Source: Bacteroidia bacterium
Lineage (GTDB): Bacteria; Bacteroidota; Bacteroidia; M30B66
Direction: 5' to 3'
Length of the DNA stretch: 64,000 bases
Assembly (NCBI GenBank): GCA_019695235.1
Contig: JAIBAI010000002.1
Location: 1 to 64,000, forward strand
How positions within the stretch are numbered: position 1 is the first letter of the stretch; the number at the start of each line of letters is the position of its first letter. Shown one piece after another: positions 25,116-33,638 of this stretch. The notes under the pieces were generated by a model. That model saw only the letters and a program-made list of their open reading frames with translations, searched no databases and had not been told where the DNA came from. The position numbers and the translations under genes were made by a program.

Positions 25116-26828
25116 ATGAATACTGCTACAAAAGGGTTTCTGCCTGAAAATTTTCAGGTAGAAACATGGAAACCCATTGAGGTTTTTTTCATTGAATTGG
25201 CGCAAAGAGAAATTACTACTGCTGAACAGTTCAGAGAATGGCTGCGCAATCGTAGTGAATTGGATGCAGCCCTTCAAGAAGAACTCGGCTGGCGATATAT
25301 TCGCCAAACCTGCGACACCAACAATGAGCAAAAAAAAGAAGCCCTTCACTTTTTTATCCGTGAAATTGAGCCGCACCTGGCAGAATACGCTGATAAATTA
25401 AATCGGAAAATGCTCGCACTGCCTTTTGGAGAGCAATTGAACGATGAGAAATTCAGTGTGTTTTTCAGAGCAGTTAGAAAGGAAACTGAGATATTCAGAC
25501 AAGAAAATATCCCCTTGCAGACCGAGGCACAGACCCTTGCAAATGAATACGGGCAGATTCTTGGAGCGATGTCGGTAGAGGTTAATGGCAAGGAACTCAC
25601 CCTGCAACAAGCCGCCCAGTTCTTAAAAGACACTAACCGCAGCCTCAGAGAAGAGGTGTATGTTAAAATATGTCGTCGCCGGATAAATGACAGTGCTCAG
25701 CTGGATGGCTTGTTCGACAACTTGCTGAAAATCAGAAACCAGATTGCCCTGAACGCCGGTAAGGCAAATTTCAGAGATTATATGTTCGATGCCCTGGGCC
25801 GGTTTGATTACACACCTGAAGATTGCTTTGCGTTTCATCAATCAGTGAAGGAACATATTCTACCCCTGATTGAAGCGTTTGAATCCTTGCGCAAATCGAG
25901 GTTGGCGTATGAAAATCTATACCCCTGGGATTTAGAGGTTGACCCTGATTCAAAGCCGGCTTTGAAACCATTTGTTGATGGTGCTGAATTAATTGAAAAA
26001 TCTGCTGAGTGTTTCGCAAGAGTGAAGCCTGCATACGGTGATCTTATCCGCTTAATGCAGCAAAGAGGCCATCTTGACCTCGATTCACGGCTCGGAAAAG
26101 CACCGGGCGGGTACAATTACCCATTGTATAAATCAGGCCTCCCGTTCATCTTTATGAATGCTGCCGGCTCTTTGCGTGATATGGTTACCATGATGCACGA
26201 AGGCGGTCATGCGATTCATGCTTGGCTTACACGCGACCTTGAACTTTCTGCTTTTAAGCATACCCCTTCTGAAATTGCCGAGGTGGCATCTATGGCCATG
26301 GAACTGATTTCTATGGAACACTGGGAGGTCTTTTTTTCTAATCCTGTTGATTTGCGCCGGGCACGTTTGTACCAATTGGAAAAAATTCTGGGTATCCTTC
26401 CCTGGATTGCAAATATTGATGCATTCCAACATTGGTTGTACCTGCATCCGGCACATACACCGGCAGAACGCGAGCAGGTATGGGTGAACCTGCTGAATGA
26501 GTATTCAGGTAAGGTAGTTGACCGCAGTCGTTACCCTGAATTTGAACGACACAGCTGGCACAAACAACTCCATATTTTTGAGGTACCCTTTTATTATATT
26601 GAATATGGCATTGCCCAGTTAGGTGCAATTGGCATCTGGCGCAACTTCAAAAAAGACCCCGAAAATGCACTCAGGCTTTATGAAGAAGCGCTTGCCCAGG
26701 GCAATCAGATGACCCTCCCTAACCTCTACAAGAAGGCAGGAGTACGCTTTGATTTTTCGGCTGCTTACGTGAAAGAATTGGCAGAATTCATCCAGCAGGA
26801 AATGCAAGCGATTGAATCTGCACAATAG
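25116..26828 (+). CDS. M3 family oligoendopeptidase
   Basis: 570 aa from the ATG at 25116, the usual size for PepF/M3B oligoendopeptidases; the long frame before this ATG overlaps the DUF5606 gene and is not used. The zinc motif HEGGH lies at residues 361-365 in MVTMMHEGGHAIHAW, with the third ligand Glu expected in PSEIAEVASMAMEL. The fold is almost all helical. It cleaves short peptides in the cytosol; there is no signal peptide. It is followed by a small palindrome and a convergent gene. Confidence 0.93.
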   Translation: MNTATKGFLPENFQVETWKPIEVFFIELAQREITTAEQFREWLRNRSELDAALQEELGWRYIRQTCDTNNEQKKEALHFFIREIEPHLAEYADKLNRKMLALPFGEQLNDEKFSVFFRAVRKETEIFRQENIPLQTEAQTLANEYGQILGAMSVEVNGKELTLQQAAQFLKDTNRSLREEVYVKICRRRINDSAQLDGLFDNLLKIRNQIALNAGKANFRDYMFDALGRFDYTPEDCFAFHQSVKEHILPLIEAFESLRKSRLAYENLYPWDLEVDPDSKPALKPFVDGAELIEKSAECFARVKPAYGDLIRLMQQRGHLDLDSRLGKAPGGYNYPLYKSGLPFIFMNAAGSLRDMVTMMHEGGHAIHAWLTRDLELSAFKHTPSEIAEVASMAMELISMEHWEVFFSNPVDLRRARLYQLEKILGILPWIANIDAFQHWLYLHPAHTPAEREQVWVNLLNEYSGKVVDRSRYPEFERHSWHKQLHIFEVPFYYIEYGIAQLGAIGIWRNFKKDPENALRLYEEALAQGNQMTLPNLYKKAGVRFDFSAAYVKELAEFIQQEMQAIESAQ

Positions 26829-26843
26829 CAGGTATCCTACCTG
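26829..26843. terminator. Possible weak convergent terminator
   Basis: CAGGTA-TCC-TACCTG forms a 6-bp hairpin with a 3-nt loop in the 37-bp gap between two convergent genes. There is no clear U tract, so termination is only suggested by position. Confidence 0.3.
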
Positions 26844-26865
26844 GCAATGCTTACCTGAAAGTTAC

Positions 26866-28965
26866 TTAGAATTTCACCCGTACCTGCACCCTAAAATCAG
26901 ACCGGGCAGGGCCTTGAATTTCTGACATGCCAGAACCAGTACTTTGCTTGTTGAGGTAATAGAACTGTGCAAACCGTAACCAGATGTCAACATTGCGCAT
27001 CGGACTGTATTCAAGAATACAATAAAATCGTGAGCCTTTATCACTGTATGCCGGAATTGAAAATGAATACAATACATCATTCTCATAAGCGTAAATCCGG
27101 GCATTGTAACTATCTGTGTTAAATAATGCATAGCGCATGGTGAGAGCGATGGGTATGCCAATTGGCCGGTAATAAATATCCTGCATCACCAGAAAACCTT
27201 GCTCCCAAAGCTCGCTGTCGGCCCGCTTGTATTGCATGGCTTCAAAACGGTTTCTTAACCTGATTGTCGGACTTATTTTATACGATAAATCGAAGCGATA
27301 CTGGCGTTGCAATGTATGTACCGGATAATCAATTTCAAGGGCATCTTCACTACCGGTATTTTTTGCACGCAGCCGTTCACGGTACCTGAAATACATATCG
27401 GTGGTCTTCGAGGGGGTGTAATTGATTTGCAGAAGGCCATCATGCCCGGTGCTGGGCGCATCTACCAAATAGCGCAGCCAGGGGTATTTCCAGCGGTCAT
27501 AGAATGCTGAAACGCTAACATACCTGTAAGGCTTCATGACCATGCCTATATAGGTGCCTCTTTCATTGATATTGCGTGAACCTTCGGCAATGGCAGCACC
27601 ATAAACCACCTGATAGTCGCGGGCGAAATTGCGTTGTAAAAAGCTGAATGTCAACCTCGGGTCGAGTGCGAGGAGCAAGCCGTTGGTACTGGCAATAGCG
27701 CCATTGGCACTGCGTGCAGTTTCACCAAAGAAATTGAAGTTACGGTAAACCCAATTGTAGTCAATACCAATGTTGTAATTTGATTTTCCCTGAAACTCAA
27801 ACTTGTTATATGGCTTGTCAGTTCGGGTCATGGCGGCACTGTATTGATAGCCAGCGGCAGTAAGCCCGATATTCAGGTTGCGCTTTCGGTAGGTAATATG
27901 CCCGCCCGCAATTTGTTCACGTATATTTCCCTTGTCTTGCAGTTCACCAGGGGTGCGATGAAAACCGCTGAGGTTGAAATTTGAAAATGCAAGAATATCC
28001 TGACTGAGTGAATCAGCTTCACTGGCATTGGTGTTCACTTTTTTATCAGAATAAAAACCGGTGATTTCAAAGCGTTTGCCTATTTGCCAGGCGCTTGCAA
28101 TACCCCTGAGAAACAAGTTTTCGTTCACCGAGGTATAAGGTTTTAATCCTACACCAGAGCGTTTTACATTGAGGGCATCGGCAGTTTTTCCGAAAGCAAA
28201 ACCTGACCAAAATGTGAGCCCCTGACCGAAATGTGCCTGGTAATCACCAATGTTTAGTGAGCGCATTTTCCCAATTTGTTGTACTGACACATGGGCGCTC
28301 ATAAAATCAAAGCCTTGTTTTTGTGAGCCTTTGAAAAACTCTTCACCCGCATCTTTCTCACCAGTAAATCCGGCACTTACCCGGTTGCTGTATTTAAAAC
28401 GGTACCGCATGAAAATGCGCTGCGGACTTCCCAGATAGCGTGCATTCGGATTGGCTGCCAAATCTGCATCACTAATGGGAGAAAAGCCTTTTTGCTCACC
28501 CAGGGTTTGGGTAAGCCGCATGAAAACATCATTGGTTCCGTATCTGAATACATCTTTTATATTGATGTTTAATCGGTTAAGCTCACGGTCAACTTTCACA
28601 AAGGGCAACATCTGGTAAATAAGCGGTAAATCGAATCCTTCAACAGATTGTAATTCGTAGATAGACAACAGTTTGCCGTATTTTTCACGGTGCCGTATCA
28701 AGGCTGCAATCTGAAAATCGTTCAACATGAGCAGTTGGCTTAATTCATCTGCATCGGCGAAGTTCAAATCTAAAGGGTGCTCTCTAAAATAAGCGAGGTT
28801 TTCAAAAAGGGTAGTGTAATCAACGTCTTCAGATGAATTTTCTGCGATATTTTCTATCTTTCTTTCTAAGAAGTTATCATTTTTCGGGTCGTCTTCAACT
28901 TGTGCAAAAACAGTGGAGGAGCATCCCACAAGCAATAAAAACAGTATGTAGTTATACCTATTCAC
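26866..28965 (-). CDS. Outer-membrane barrel protein with N-terminal helix-hairpin-helix (ComEA-like) domain
   Basis: 699 aa from a GTG at 28965, chosen because a signal peptide follows at once (NRYNYILFLLLVGCSSTVFAQ) and because it overlaps the upstream stop by 8 nt; an ATG at 29028 would add residues without export character. LVGC could also act as a lipobox. Residues ~60-125 hold two helix-hairpin-helix units (LDLNFADADELSQLLMLND, ELQSVEGFDLPLI), which in ComEA bind DNA. The remaining ~550 residues are alternating aromatic beta strands with short turns and end in a basic-aromatic strand (VQVRVKF), typical of an outer-membrane barrel. The helical domain would face the periplasm. DNA binding is inference. 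It is coupled to the PorV/PorQ-like gene. Confidence 0.8.
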   Translation of the reverse strand: MNRYNYILFLLLVGCSSTVFAQVEDDPKNDNFLERKIENIAENSSEDVDYTTLFENLAYFREHPLDLNFADADELSQLLMLNDFQIAALIRHREKYGKLLSIYELQSVEGFDLPLIYQMLPFVKVDRELNRLNINIKDVFRYGTNDVFMRLTQTLGEQKGFSPISDADLAANPNARYLGSPQRIFMRYRFKYSNRVSAGFTGEKDAGEEFFKGSQKQGFDFMSAHVSVQQIGKMRSLNIGDYQAHFGQGLTFWSGFAFGKTADALNVKRSGVGLKPYTSVNENLFLRGIASAWQIGKRFEITGFYSDKKVNTNASEADSLSQDILAFSNFNLSGFHRTPGELQDKGNIREQIAGGHITYRKRNLNIGLTAAGYQYSAAMTRTDKPYNKFEFQGKSNYNIGIDYNWVYRNFNFFGETARSANGAIASTNGLLLALDPRLTFSFLQRNFARDYQVVYGAAIAEGSRNINERGTYIGMVMKPYRYVSVSAFYDRWKYPWLRYLVDAPSTGHDGLLQINYTPSKTTDMYFRYRERLRAKNTGSEDALEIDYPVHTLQRQYRFDLSYKISPTIRLRNRFEAMQYKRADSELWEQGFLVMQDIYYRPIGIPIALTMRYALFNTDSYNARIYAYENDVLYSFSIPAYSDKGSRFYCILEYSPMRNVDIWLRFAQFYYLNKQSTGSGMSEIQGPARSDFRVQVRVKF

Positions 28966-29770
28966 TGAATGTGTAGCTGATACCACATTGAGGGGTAAAA
29001 CCAAGAACCTGATGGAATGCCCCGGCAAAATCTACCCTAAGTTTTTTTAGCTTTAAGCCGAACCCAAAGGAACTGTTGACGGGCTGCGATGAAATTCCGG
29101 CACGAATTACCAATACTGTATGCACCTGGTATTCCATCCCCATCCGGAGGCGTGGTTTAAATTCTCCTGTTTTTTCAACCTCAGCAGCCAATAGAATTTT
29201 ATCAGAAAACTGATAGCGTAAACCAAACCGGATGGCAGCAGGCATGCGTTCATTCCCGTAATCTGTAAGGCGTGGTTGGCCCGGGTTATACACGTGAGCG
29301 CCTGCATAAAGGTTTTTCCCGAGACGGTAGATAGCACCTGCTTCTGCTGTAAAAAGTGAGCGGTTGCCATAATATTCAGAGAAGCCAATCAGGTGGTAAT
29401 TTAATTGCATTCCGATGCTGAGGTTATCACCAAACTGCCTTCCATAGCCAATGCCAGCCTTGCTTTCATGGTACAGTTTGTACCCAAAGTTGCGGAAACT
29501 AATGCCAAAGCTTCCTTTGCCCACAGGTATGGCTGCAGCAAAAGCACCAAGGCCTAATTCAGGAATTAAAAAACGGTTTTCATAATATACCCCTACGCTT
29601 GTATGTTTAATAAAACCAAGCCCGGCCTGATTATGATGTGCTGACCAGACATCTGAGAGGGTAACCGCAGCATTGGCCAGTGCTGCTTGCCTTGCCCCAA
29701 CCGGAAAGTTTTCCTGGCTGGCAAGCGGCAAACAAAAAAGCAGCAGGAAGCAGGGTAACAGTTGTTTCAT
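28958..29770 (-). CDS. PorV/PorQ-like outer-membrane beta-barrel protein
   Basis: 270 aa from the ATG at 29770, directly before a signal peptide (MKQLLPCFLLLFCLPLASQ). The mature start NFPVGARQAALANAAVTLSDVWSAHHNQAGL is the typical opening of the PorV/PorQ/FadL-like group, with an inner plug followed by ~14 strands. PorV and PorQ are T9SS components, but the group also has many members of unknown role. It precedes and overlaps the HHH-barrel gene, so the two probably act together at the outer membrane. It is not clear that this is the T9SS PorV or PorQ itself. Confidence 0.75.
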   Translation of the reverse strand: MKQLLPCFLLLFCLPLASQENFPVGARQAALANAAVTLSDVWSAHHNQAGLGFIKHTSVGVYYENRFLIPELGLGAFAAAIPVGKGSFGISFRNFGYKLYHESKAGIGYGRQFGDNLSIGMQLNYHLIGFSEYYGNRSLFTAEAGAIYRLGKNLYAGAHVYNPGQPRLTDYGNERMPAAIRFGLRYQFSDKILLAAEVEKTGEFKPRLRMGMEYQVHTVLVIRAGISSQPVNSSFGFGLKLKKLRVDFAGAFHQVLGFTPQCGISYTFSE

Positions 29771-29829
29771 CAAGAGCAAGGTACGGGTAAACAAAGCAGA
29801 TTTCCAAACGAATACTGCTAAAGAACGTA

Positions 29830-30360
29830 TTAGCCCTGAAAACCTTCGGTTCTGTACCGGTGTGATGAATCTTTGAGGGCATCCAGTGAGTCAATGACAC
29901 CCTGCTTCATTGTGTTTTTATAAGCCAATAGTCGCCCGGCCAGCTCCGGGTCATTGCATGACAGAATTTGTGCAGCTAAAATTCCTGCGTTAGCAGCACC
30001 GTTAAGGGCTACAGTAGCTACTGGTACTCCTGAAGGCATTTGCAAAATAGAAAGTACCGAATCCCAGCCGTCAATTGAGTTTGACGATTTTACAGGCACC
30101 CCAATCACAGGAAGTGTAGTGCAGGCTGCCACCATGCCGGGTAAATGCGCAGCGCCACCTGCTCCTGCGATGATTACCTTTAGTCCACGCTCGCGGGCTG
30201 AGCTGGCGTAATGCAGCATCCGCTCGGGAGTACGGTGGGCTGATACAATACTTATCTCATAAGGAATCTCAAAAAACTCCAATAGGTCGGCTGCTGCCTG
30301 CATGACATGCAGGTCGCTTTTGCTGCCCATAATTATTCCTACCTGTGCTGTTCTGTTCAT
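29830..30360 (-). CDS. purE: N5-carboxyaminoimidazole ribonucleotide mutase
   Basis: 176 aa. It moves the carboxyl group of N5-CAIR to C4, giving CAIR in purine synthesis. Class I PurE motifs are present: VGIIMGSKSDLHVM, SAHRTPERMLHYA with the catalytic His, IIAGAGGAAHLPGMVAA, and PVIGVPVKSS. The start overlaps the end of purK by 4 nt, so the two are translationally coupled, as expected for enzymes handling an unstable intermediate. Confidence 0.96.
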   Translation of the reverse strand: MNRTAQVGIIMGSKSDLHVMQAAADLLEFFEIPYEISIVSAHRTPERMLHYASSARERGLKVIIAGAGGAAHLPGMVAACTTLPVIGVPVKSSNSIDGWDSVLSILQMPSGVPVATVALNGAANAGILAAQILSCNDPELAGRLLAYKNTMKQGVIDSLDALKDSSHRYRTEGFQG

Positions 30361-31493
30361 GTTGCTGAAATTACCCTGATGTTGTTTTTTACTTCTTTTG
30401 CCTTGCGTATTGCCTCCTGCAAAGTGTCGGCTGTAACAGTGACATGCCCCATTTTGCGAAAAGCCCTGGTGTTCTTTTTGCCATAAAGGTGTACATATAC
30501 GCCTGACATTGCCATTATTTTGTCGAACCCGTGGTAAAGTGCCGGTCCTTCAAAACCGGGTTCACCCAAAAGGTTAAGCATAACTGATGGCTTTACAATT
30601 GCAGTGTTTCCCAAAGGCCAGCCTAGAATAGCCCTTAGATGCTGGTCGAACTGACTCACTACATTGCCTTCTATGCTTTGATGCCCGCTGTTGTGGGGCC
30701 TTGGCGCCAATTCGTTGATGAGTATTTGCCCATCGTTTGTGACGAACATTTCTACGGCAAGCAAACCTCTGATACCGGTTATTTCAGCGAGTTGCCGCGC
30801 AAGCTGTTCAGCCCGATGTTGCAATGAATTGTCGAGTTCAGAAGGGCAGGAAAGAAATTCAACCAGGTTGGCTTCAGGATGAAAAAGCATATCCACCATC
30901 GGGAAGGTGCTGATTTCGCCCTGGCCGTTGGCAGCAACAATTACAGAAACCTCTCTTTCAATGGCGATCGCCTTTTCAATTACTGATGGTGCGTCAAAAG
31001 CCTTGTGGAGGTCGGCTCGGCTTTGCAGACGTTGTACTCCTTTGCCGTCGTAACCTGATTTGCGTAACTTCTGAAAGCAGGGGAAAAACGCATCCGGTAA
31101 ATGCTCAAGTTCTTCACTGTTTTCAATAAGTACGTAGGGAGAAGTCGGAATAGAATGCCTTGTAAAGAATTGTTTCTGCAGGCCTTTATCCTGAATCATC
31201 TCAAGTACAGCCACCTGTGGATACACCTGTTTGCCTTGTTGTTCAAGTTCACGGAGCGCCTCAATATTAACATGTTCTATTTCTACAGTAATAAGGTCTT
31301 TGTTTTGACCGAAAGCAAGAACACTCTTGAAATCGTTAAAACTACCAGATGTAAAGCTTGAAGAAATGCTGGCTGCCGGCGCATCAGGGTCAGGGTCAAG
31401 GGTGTGAATATCGAGATGATAATTAATTCCGGCCTGAATAAGCATGCGCCCCAACTGACCGCCTCCAAGGATGCCAATTTTGGCCGTTTGCAT
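30357..31493 (-). CDS. purK: N5-carboxyaminoimidazole ribonucleotide synthase
   Basis: 378 aa from the ATG at 31493; a GTG five codons upstream (31508) is also possible. It makes N5-CAIR from AIR, ATP and bicarbonate. ATP-grasp features are visible: IGILGGGQLGRMLIQAG at the N-terminus, FFPCFQKLRKSGYDGKG in the nucleotide-binding region, EVSVIVAANGQGE, and NELAPRPHNSGH near the metal site. It is first in the purK-purE pair and divergent from the hpt gene. Confidence 0.96.
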   Translation of the reverse strand: MQTAKIGILGGGQLGRMLIQAGINYHLDIHTLDPDPDAPAASISSSFTSGSFNDFKSVLAFGQNKDLITVEIEHVNIEALRELEQQGKQVYPQVAVLEMIQDKGLQKQFFTRHSIPTSPYVLIENSEELEHLPDAFFPCFQKLRKSGYDGKGVQRLQSRADLHKAFDAPSVIEKAIAIEREVSVIVAANGQGEISTFPMVDMLFHPEANLVEFLSCPSELDNSLQHRAEQLARQLAEITGIRGLLAVEMFVTNDGQILINELAPRPHNSGHQSIEGNVVSQFDQHLRAILGWPLGNTAIVKPSVMLNLLGEPGFEGPALYHGFDKIMAMSGVYVHLYGKKNTRAFRKMGHVTVTADTLQEAIRKAKEVKNNIRVISAT

Positions 31494-31620
31494 TTGGGCT
31501 TGTTTCACAAGGCAAAGATAGAACGAATTTTACCTTTAAAATTGCTAAGTCATTGTCATGAAAGTGTGCTGATGAATATTTAGTTCATGCAGATGCCCGC
31601 AAATCCGTTTTAATATTTCT

Positions 31621-31628
31621 TACTTTTG
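31621..31628 (+). promoter_or_regulatory. Possible -7 box of the hpt-adk-guaD operon
   Basis: TACTTTTG matches the Bacteroidota TAnnTTTG consensus and ends 10 bp before the hpt start codon, so transcription would begin only a few bases before ATG. No clear TTG -33 element is seen at the right distance, so this is tentative. Confidence 0.35.
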
Positions 31629-31638
31629 ACTGCTTTTT

Positions 31639-32178
31639 ATGCAAAAGATCAACGTAGAAAACATGTCGTTTGAAATGTTTATTTCGAACGAGCAGATTAA
31701 CAAACGAATAGGGGAGATTGCTATGCAATTGAACCAGCAGTTTGATGGCTTGTCGCCTGTCTTTATCAGTATCCTGAATGGCTCATTCATGTTCACTGCT
31801 GATTTGTTAAAACAAGTCAGTATCCCATGTCAATTGAGTTTCGTAAAGCTGGCTTCCTATACCGGAATCAGCTCAAGCGGCCAGGTGAAGGAGTTGGTAG
31901 GTCTAGCAGAAGATATCCGCGACCGCCACATCATTATTCTGGAAGATATTGTTGATACCGGTTTAACCATACATTCGATAATTGACCAGTTAGCAGCACG
32001 TCAGCCTGCCAGCATTCATGTGGCAACACTTCTGCAAAAACCTGATTGTTTGAAGGTCGAGGTGCCCGTTGATTTTATTGGTTTTTCTATTCCGGATAAA
32101 TTTGTAATTGGTTATGGCCTTGACCTGAATGGCTATGCCCGGAATTTACCCGACATTTATCAATTAAGTAATGAGTAA
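31639..32178 (+). CDS. hpt: Hypoxanthine phosphoribosyltransferase
   Basis: 179 aa. It makes IMP (and often GMP) from the free base and PRPP. The PRPP loop IILEDIVDTGLTI is complete, and ISILNGSFMFTADL and the C-terminal DFIGFSIPDKFVIGYGLD match Hpt enzymes. The first ATG is preferred because FEMFISNEQINKRIGEIA aligns with the usual N-terminal helix. It overlaps adk by 8 nt and begins a purine-salvage operon with adk and guaD. Confidence 0.95.
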   Translation: MQKINVENMSFEMFISNEQINKRIGEIAMQLNQQFDGLSPVFISILNGSFMFTADLLKQVSIPCQLSFVKLASYTGISSSGQVKELVGLAEDIRDRHIIILEDIVDTGLTIHSIIDQLAARQPASIHVATLLQKPDCLKVEVPVDFIGFSIPDKFVIGYGLDLNGYARNLPDIYQLSNE

Positions 32179-32752
32179 CAGCATGCTGAACATTGTGCTA
32201 TTTGGCCCTCCCGGTGCCGGAAAAGGAACCCAGTCTACATTCCTGGTAAATAATTTCAATTTGGTTCATTTGTCAACAGGGGATATTCTCAGAGCCGAAA
32301 TTGCTGCAGGTACCCGTTTGGGGCAGGAGGCCAAAGGGCTGATGGATCAGGGAAACCTGGTGCCTGATGAGGTAGTCATAGGGATGATTAGGTCGAAATT
32401 AGAAAGCACCAAAGGAGCACCCGGGTATATCTTTGATGGTTTTCCAAGAACCATTCCACAGGCAGAAGCCTTAGACCGCCTATTGCATGAAGTGGGTACT
32501 GAGATTACAGTGATGCTTGCCCTTGAAGTGAGTGAGGAAGAGCTCACCCGGCGTTTGCTGAATCGTGGCAAGGATTCGGGAAGAAGTGATGATACAAACG
32601 AGGATATTATACGTAACCGTATCAGGGAGTACAATAACAAAACTGCGCCACTTGCGGGTTATTATGCTGAACAAGGCAAGTATTCAGGTATTCCCGGGGT
32701 AGGAAGCATTGAAGAAATTGCAGGCCTGATTCGTGCTGCGATTGCAAAATAA
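32171..32752 (+). CDS. adk: Adenylate kinase
   Basis: 193 aa. It interconverts ATP and AMP with two ADP. The P-loop GPPGAGKGTQS, the AMP-site STGDILRAEI, the FDGFPRTIPQAEALD motif and the RLLNRGKDSGRSDD lid region are all present. The lid is short, with no zinc cysteines, as in other Bacteroidota. The ATG at 32171 overlaps the hpt stop by 8 nt; a second ATG four codons later is possible. Confidence 0.96.
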   Translation: MSNSMLNIVLFGPPGAGKGTQSTFLVNNFNLVHLSTGDILRAEIAAGTRLGQEAKGLMDQGNLVPDEVVIGMIRSKLESTKGAPGYIFDGFPRTIPQAEALDRLLHEVGTEITVMLALEVSEEELTRRLLNRGKDSGRSDDTNEDIIRNRIREYNNKTAPLAGYYAEQGKYSGIPGVGSIEEIAGLIRAAIAK

Positions 32753-32770
32753 CACCAAGAAGGATAGCGC

Positions 32771-33253
32771 ATGCAAAACGAGCCAACACATATATATTGG
32801 ATGCGTGAGGCAATCAGCTTATCGCAGGAAGGGATGAAACAAGGGCAGGGCGGGCCGTTTGGTGCGATTGTGGTGAAGGACAATAAAATTATCGGGAAAG
32901 GCTTTAACCGGGTGCTCGGCAGCAATGACCCAACGGCACATGCTGAGGTAGAGGCTATCAGAGATGCCTGTAAGAATCTGGGAAGCTTTCAGCTTGAAGG
33001 CTGTGTTATTTACACTTCCTGCGAACCTTGTCCGATGTGTATGGGAGCAATTTATTGGGCGCGTCCTGCGGCGGTTTATTATGCCAATAACAGGCAGGAT
33101 GCTGCCGATATTGGGTTTGACGATGATTTTATTTACCAGGAGCTGGCAATGCCGCTAAACATGAGAAAGTTGCCTATTAAGGAGCTGTTACGCGAAGAGG
33201 CTTTGCAGGCTTTCCGTGCCTGGACAAAAAAGGATGATAGAACAAGTTATTAA
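32771..33253 (+). CDS. guaD: Guanine deaminase (CDA-fold, GuaD type)
   Basis: 160 aa. It most likely converts guanine to xanthine. The zinc motif is complete: HAEVEAI (His57, Glu59) and CEPCPMC (Cys84, Cys87). TadA tRNA deaminases share these motifs, but YWARPAAVYYANNRQDAADIGFDD and the aromatic C-terminal end (DRTSY) match the Bacillus GuaD group, in which the terminal Tyr contacts the base. Position after hpt and adk supports purine salvage over tRNA editing. Confidence 0.85.
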   Translation: MQNEPTHIYWMREAISLSQEGMKQGQGGPFGAIVVKDNKIIGKGFNRVLGSNDPTAHAEVEAIRDACKNLGSFQLEGCVIYTSCEPCPMCMGAIYWARPAAVYYANNRQDAADIGFDDDFIYQELAMPLNMRKLPIKELLREEALQAFRAWTKKDDRTSY

Positions 33254-33638
33254 GGAGTAAAAATTATACGAATAATATACCGAATTTCATCGTTAAAAGG
33301 TCTAAATTAGAAGATTAATTCTGTTTTTCAAAAAATAATACCCCGCTGTTCGATTCTTTGGCCTCATTTTTGATGCCCGATTCCCATCCTTTGCCTGCCT
33401 TTATAAAATGATTGACCTTCATTAGTGCGTAATTTGCTGATTATCAGGCCGATAAAATTTTATTCAAAAGGCAATGAAAACACTTGTTTAAACGATAATA
33501 AAGTGTAACTTTATGATGAAAATTGCGTTTTTTAAAACAAAGACTATAAAACTTTCTGAAAATCACAACAATACAAGAAGTTTGCTGTTGAAAAATCTAC
33601 AAAAGCGTAATTAATTAAAATTTTTGAAAAATATAAGT
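33254..33638. other. AT-rich intergenic region upstream of recQ
   Basis: 385 bp with many A/T runs. I find no gene, no full TAnnTTTG box, no strong hairpin and no repeat. An in-frame TTG at 33624 lies five codons before the recQ ATG and is not preferred. Confidence 0.5.
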
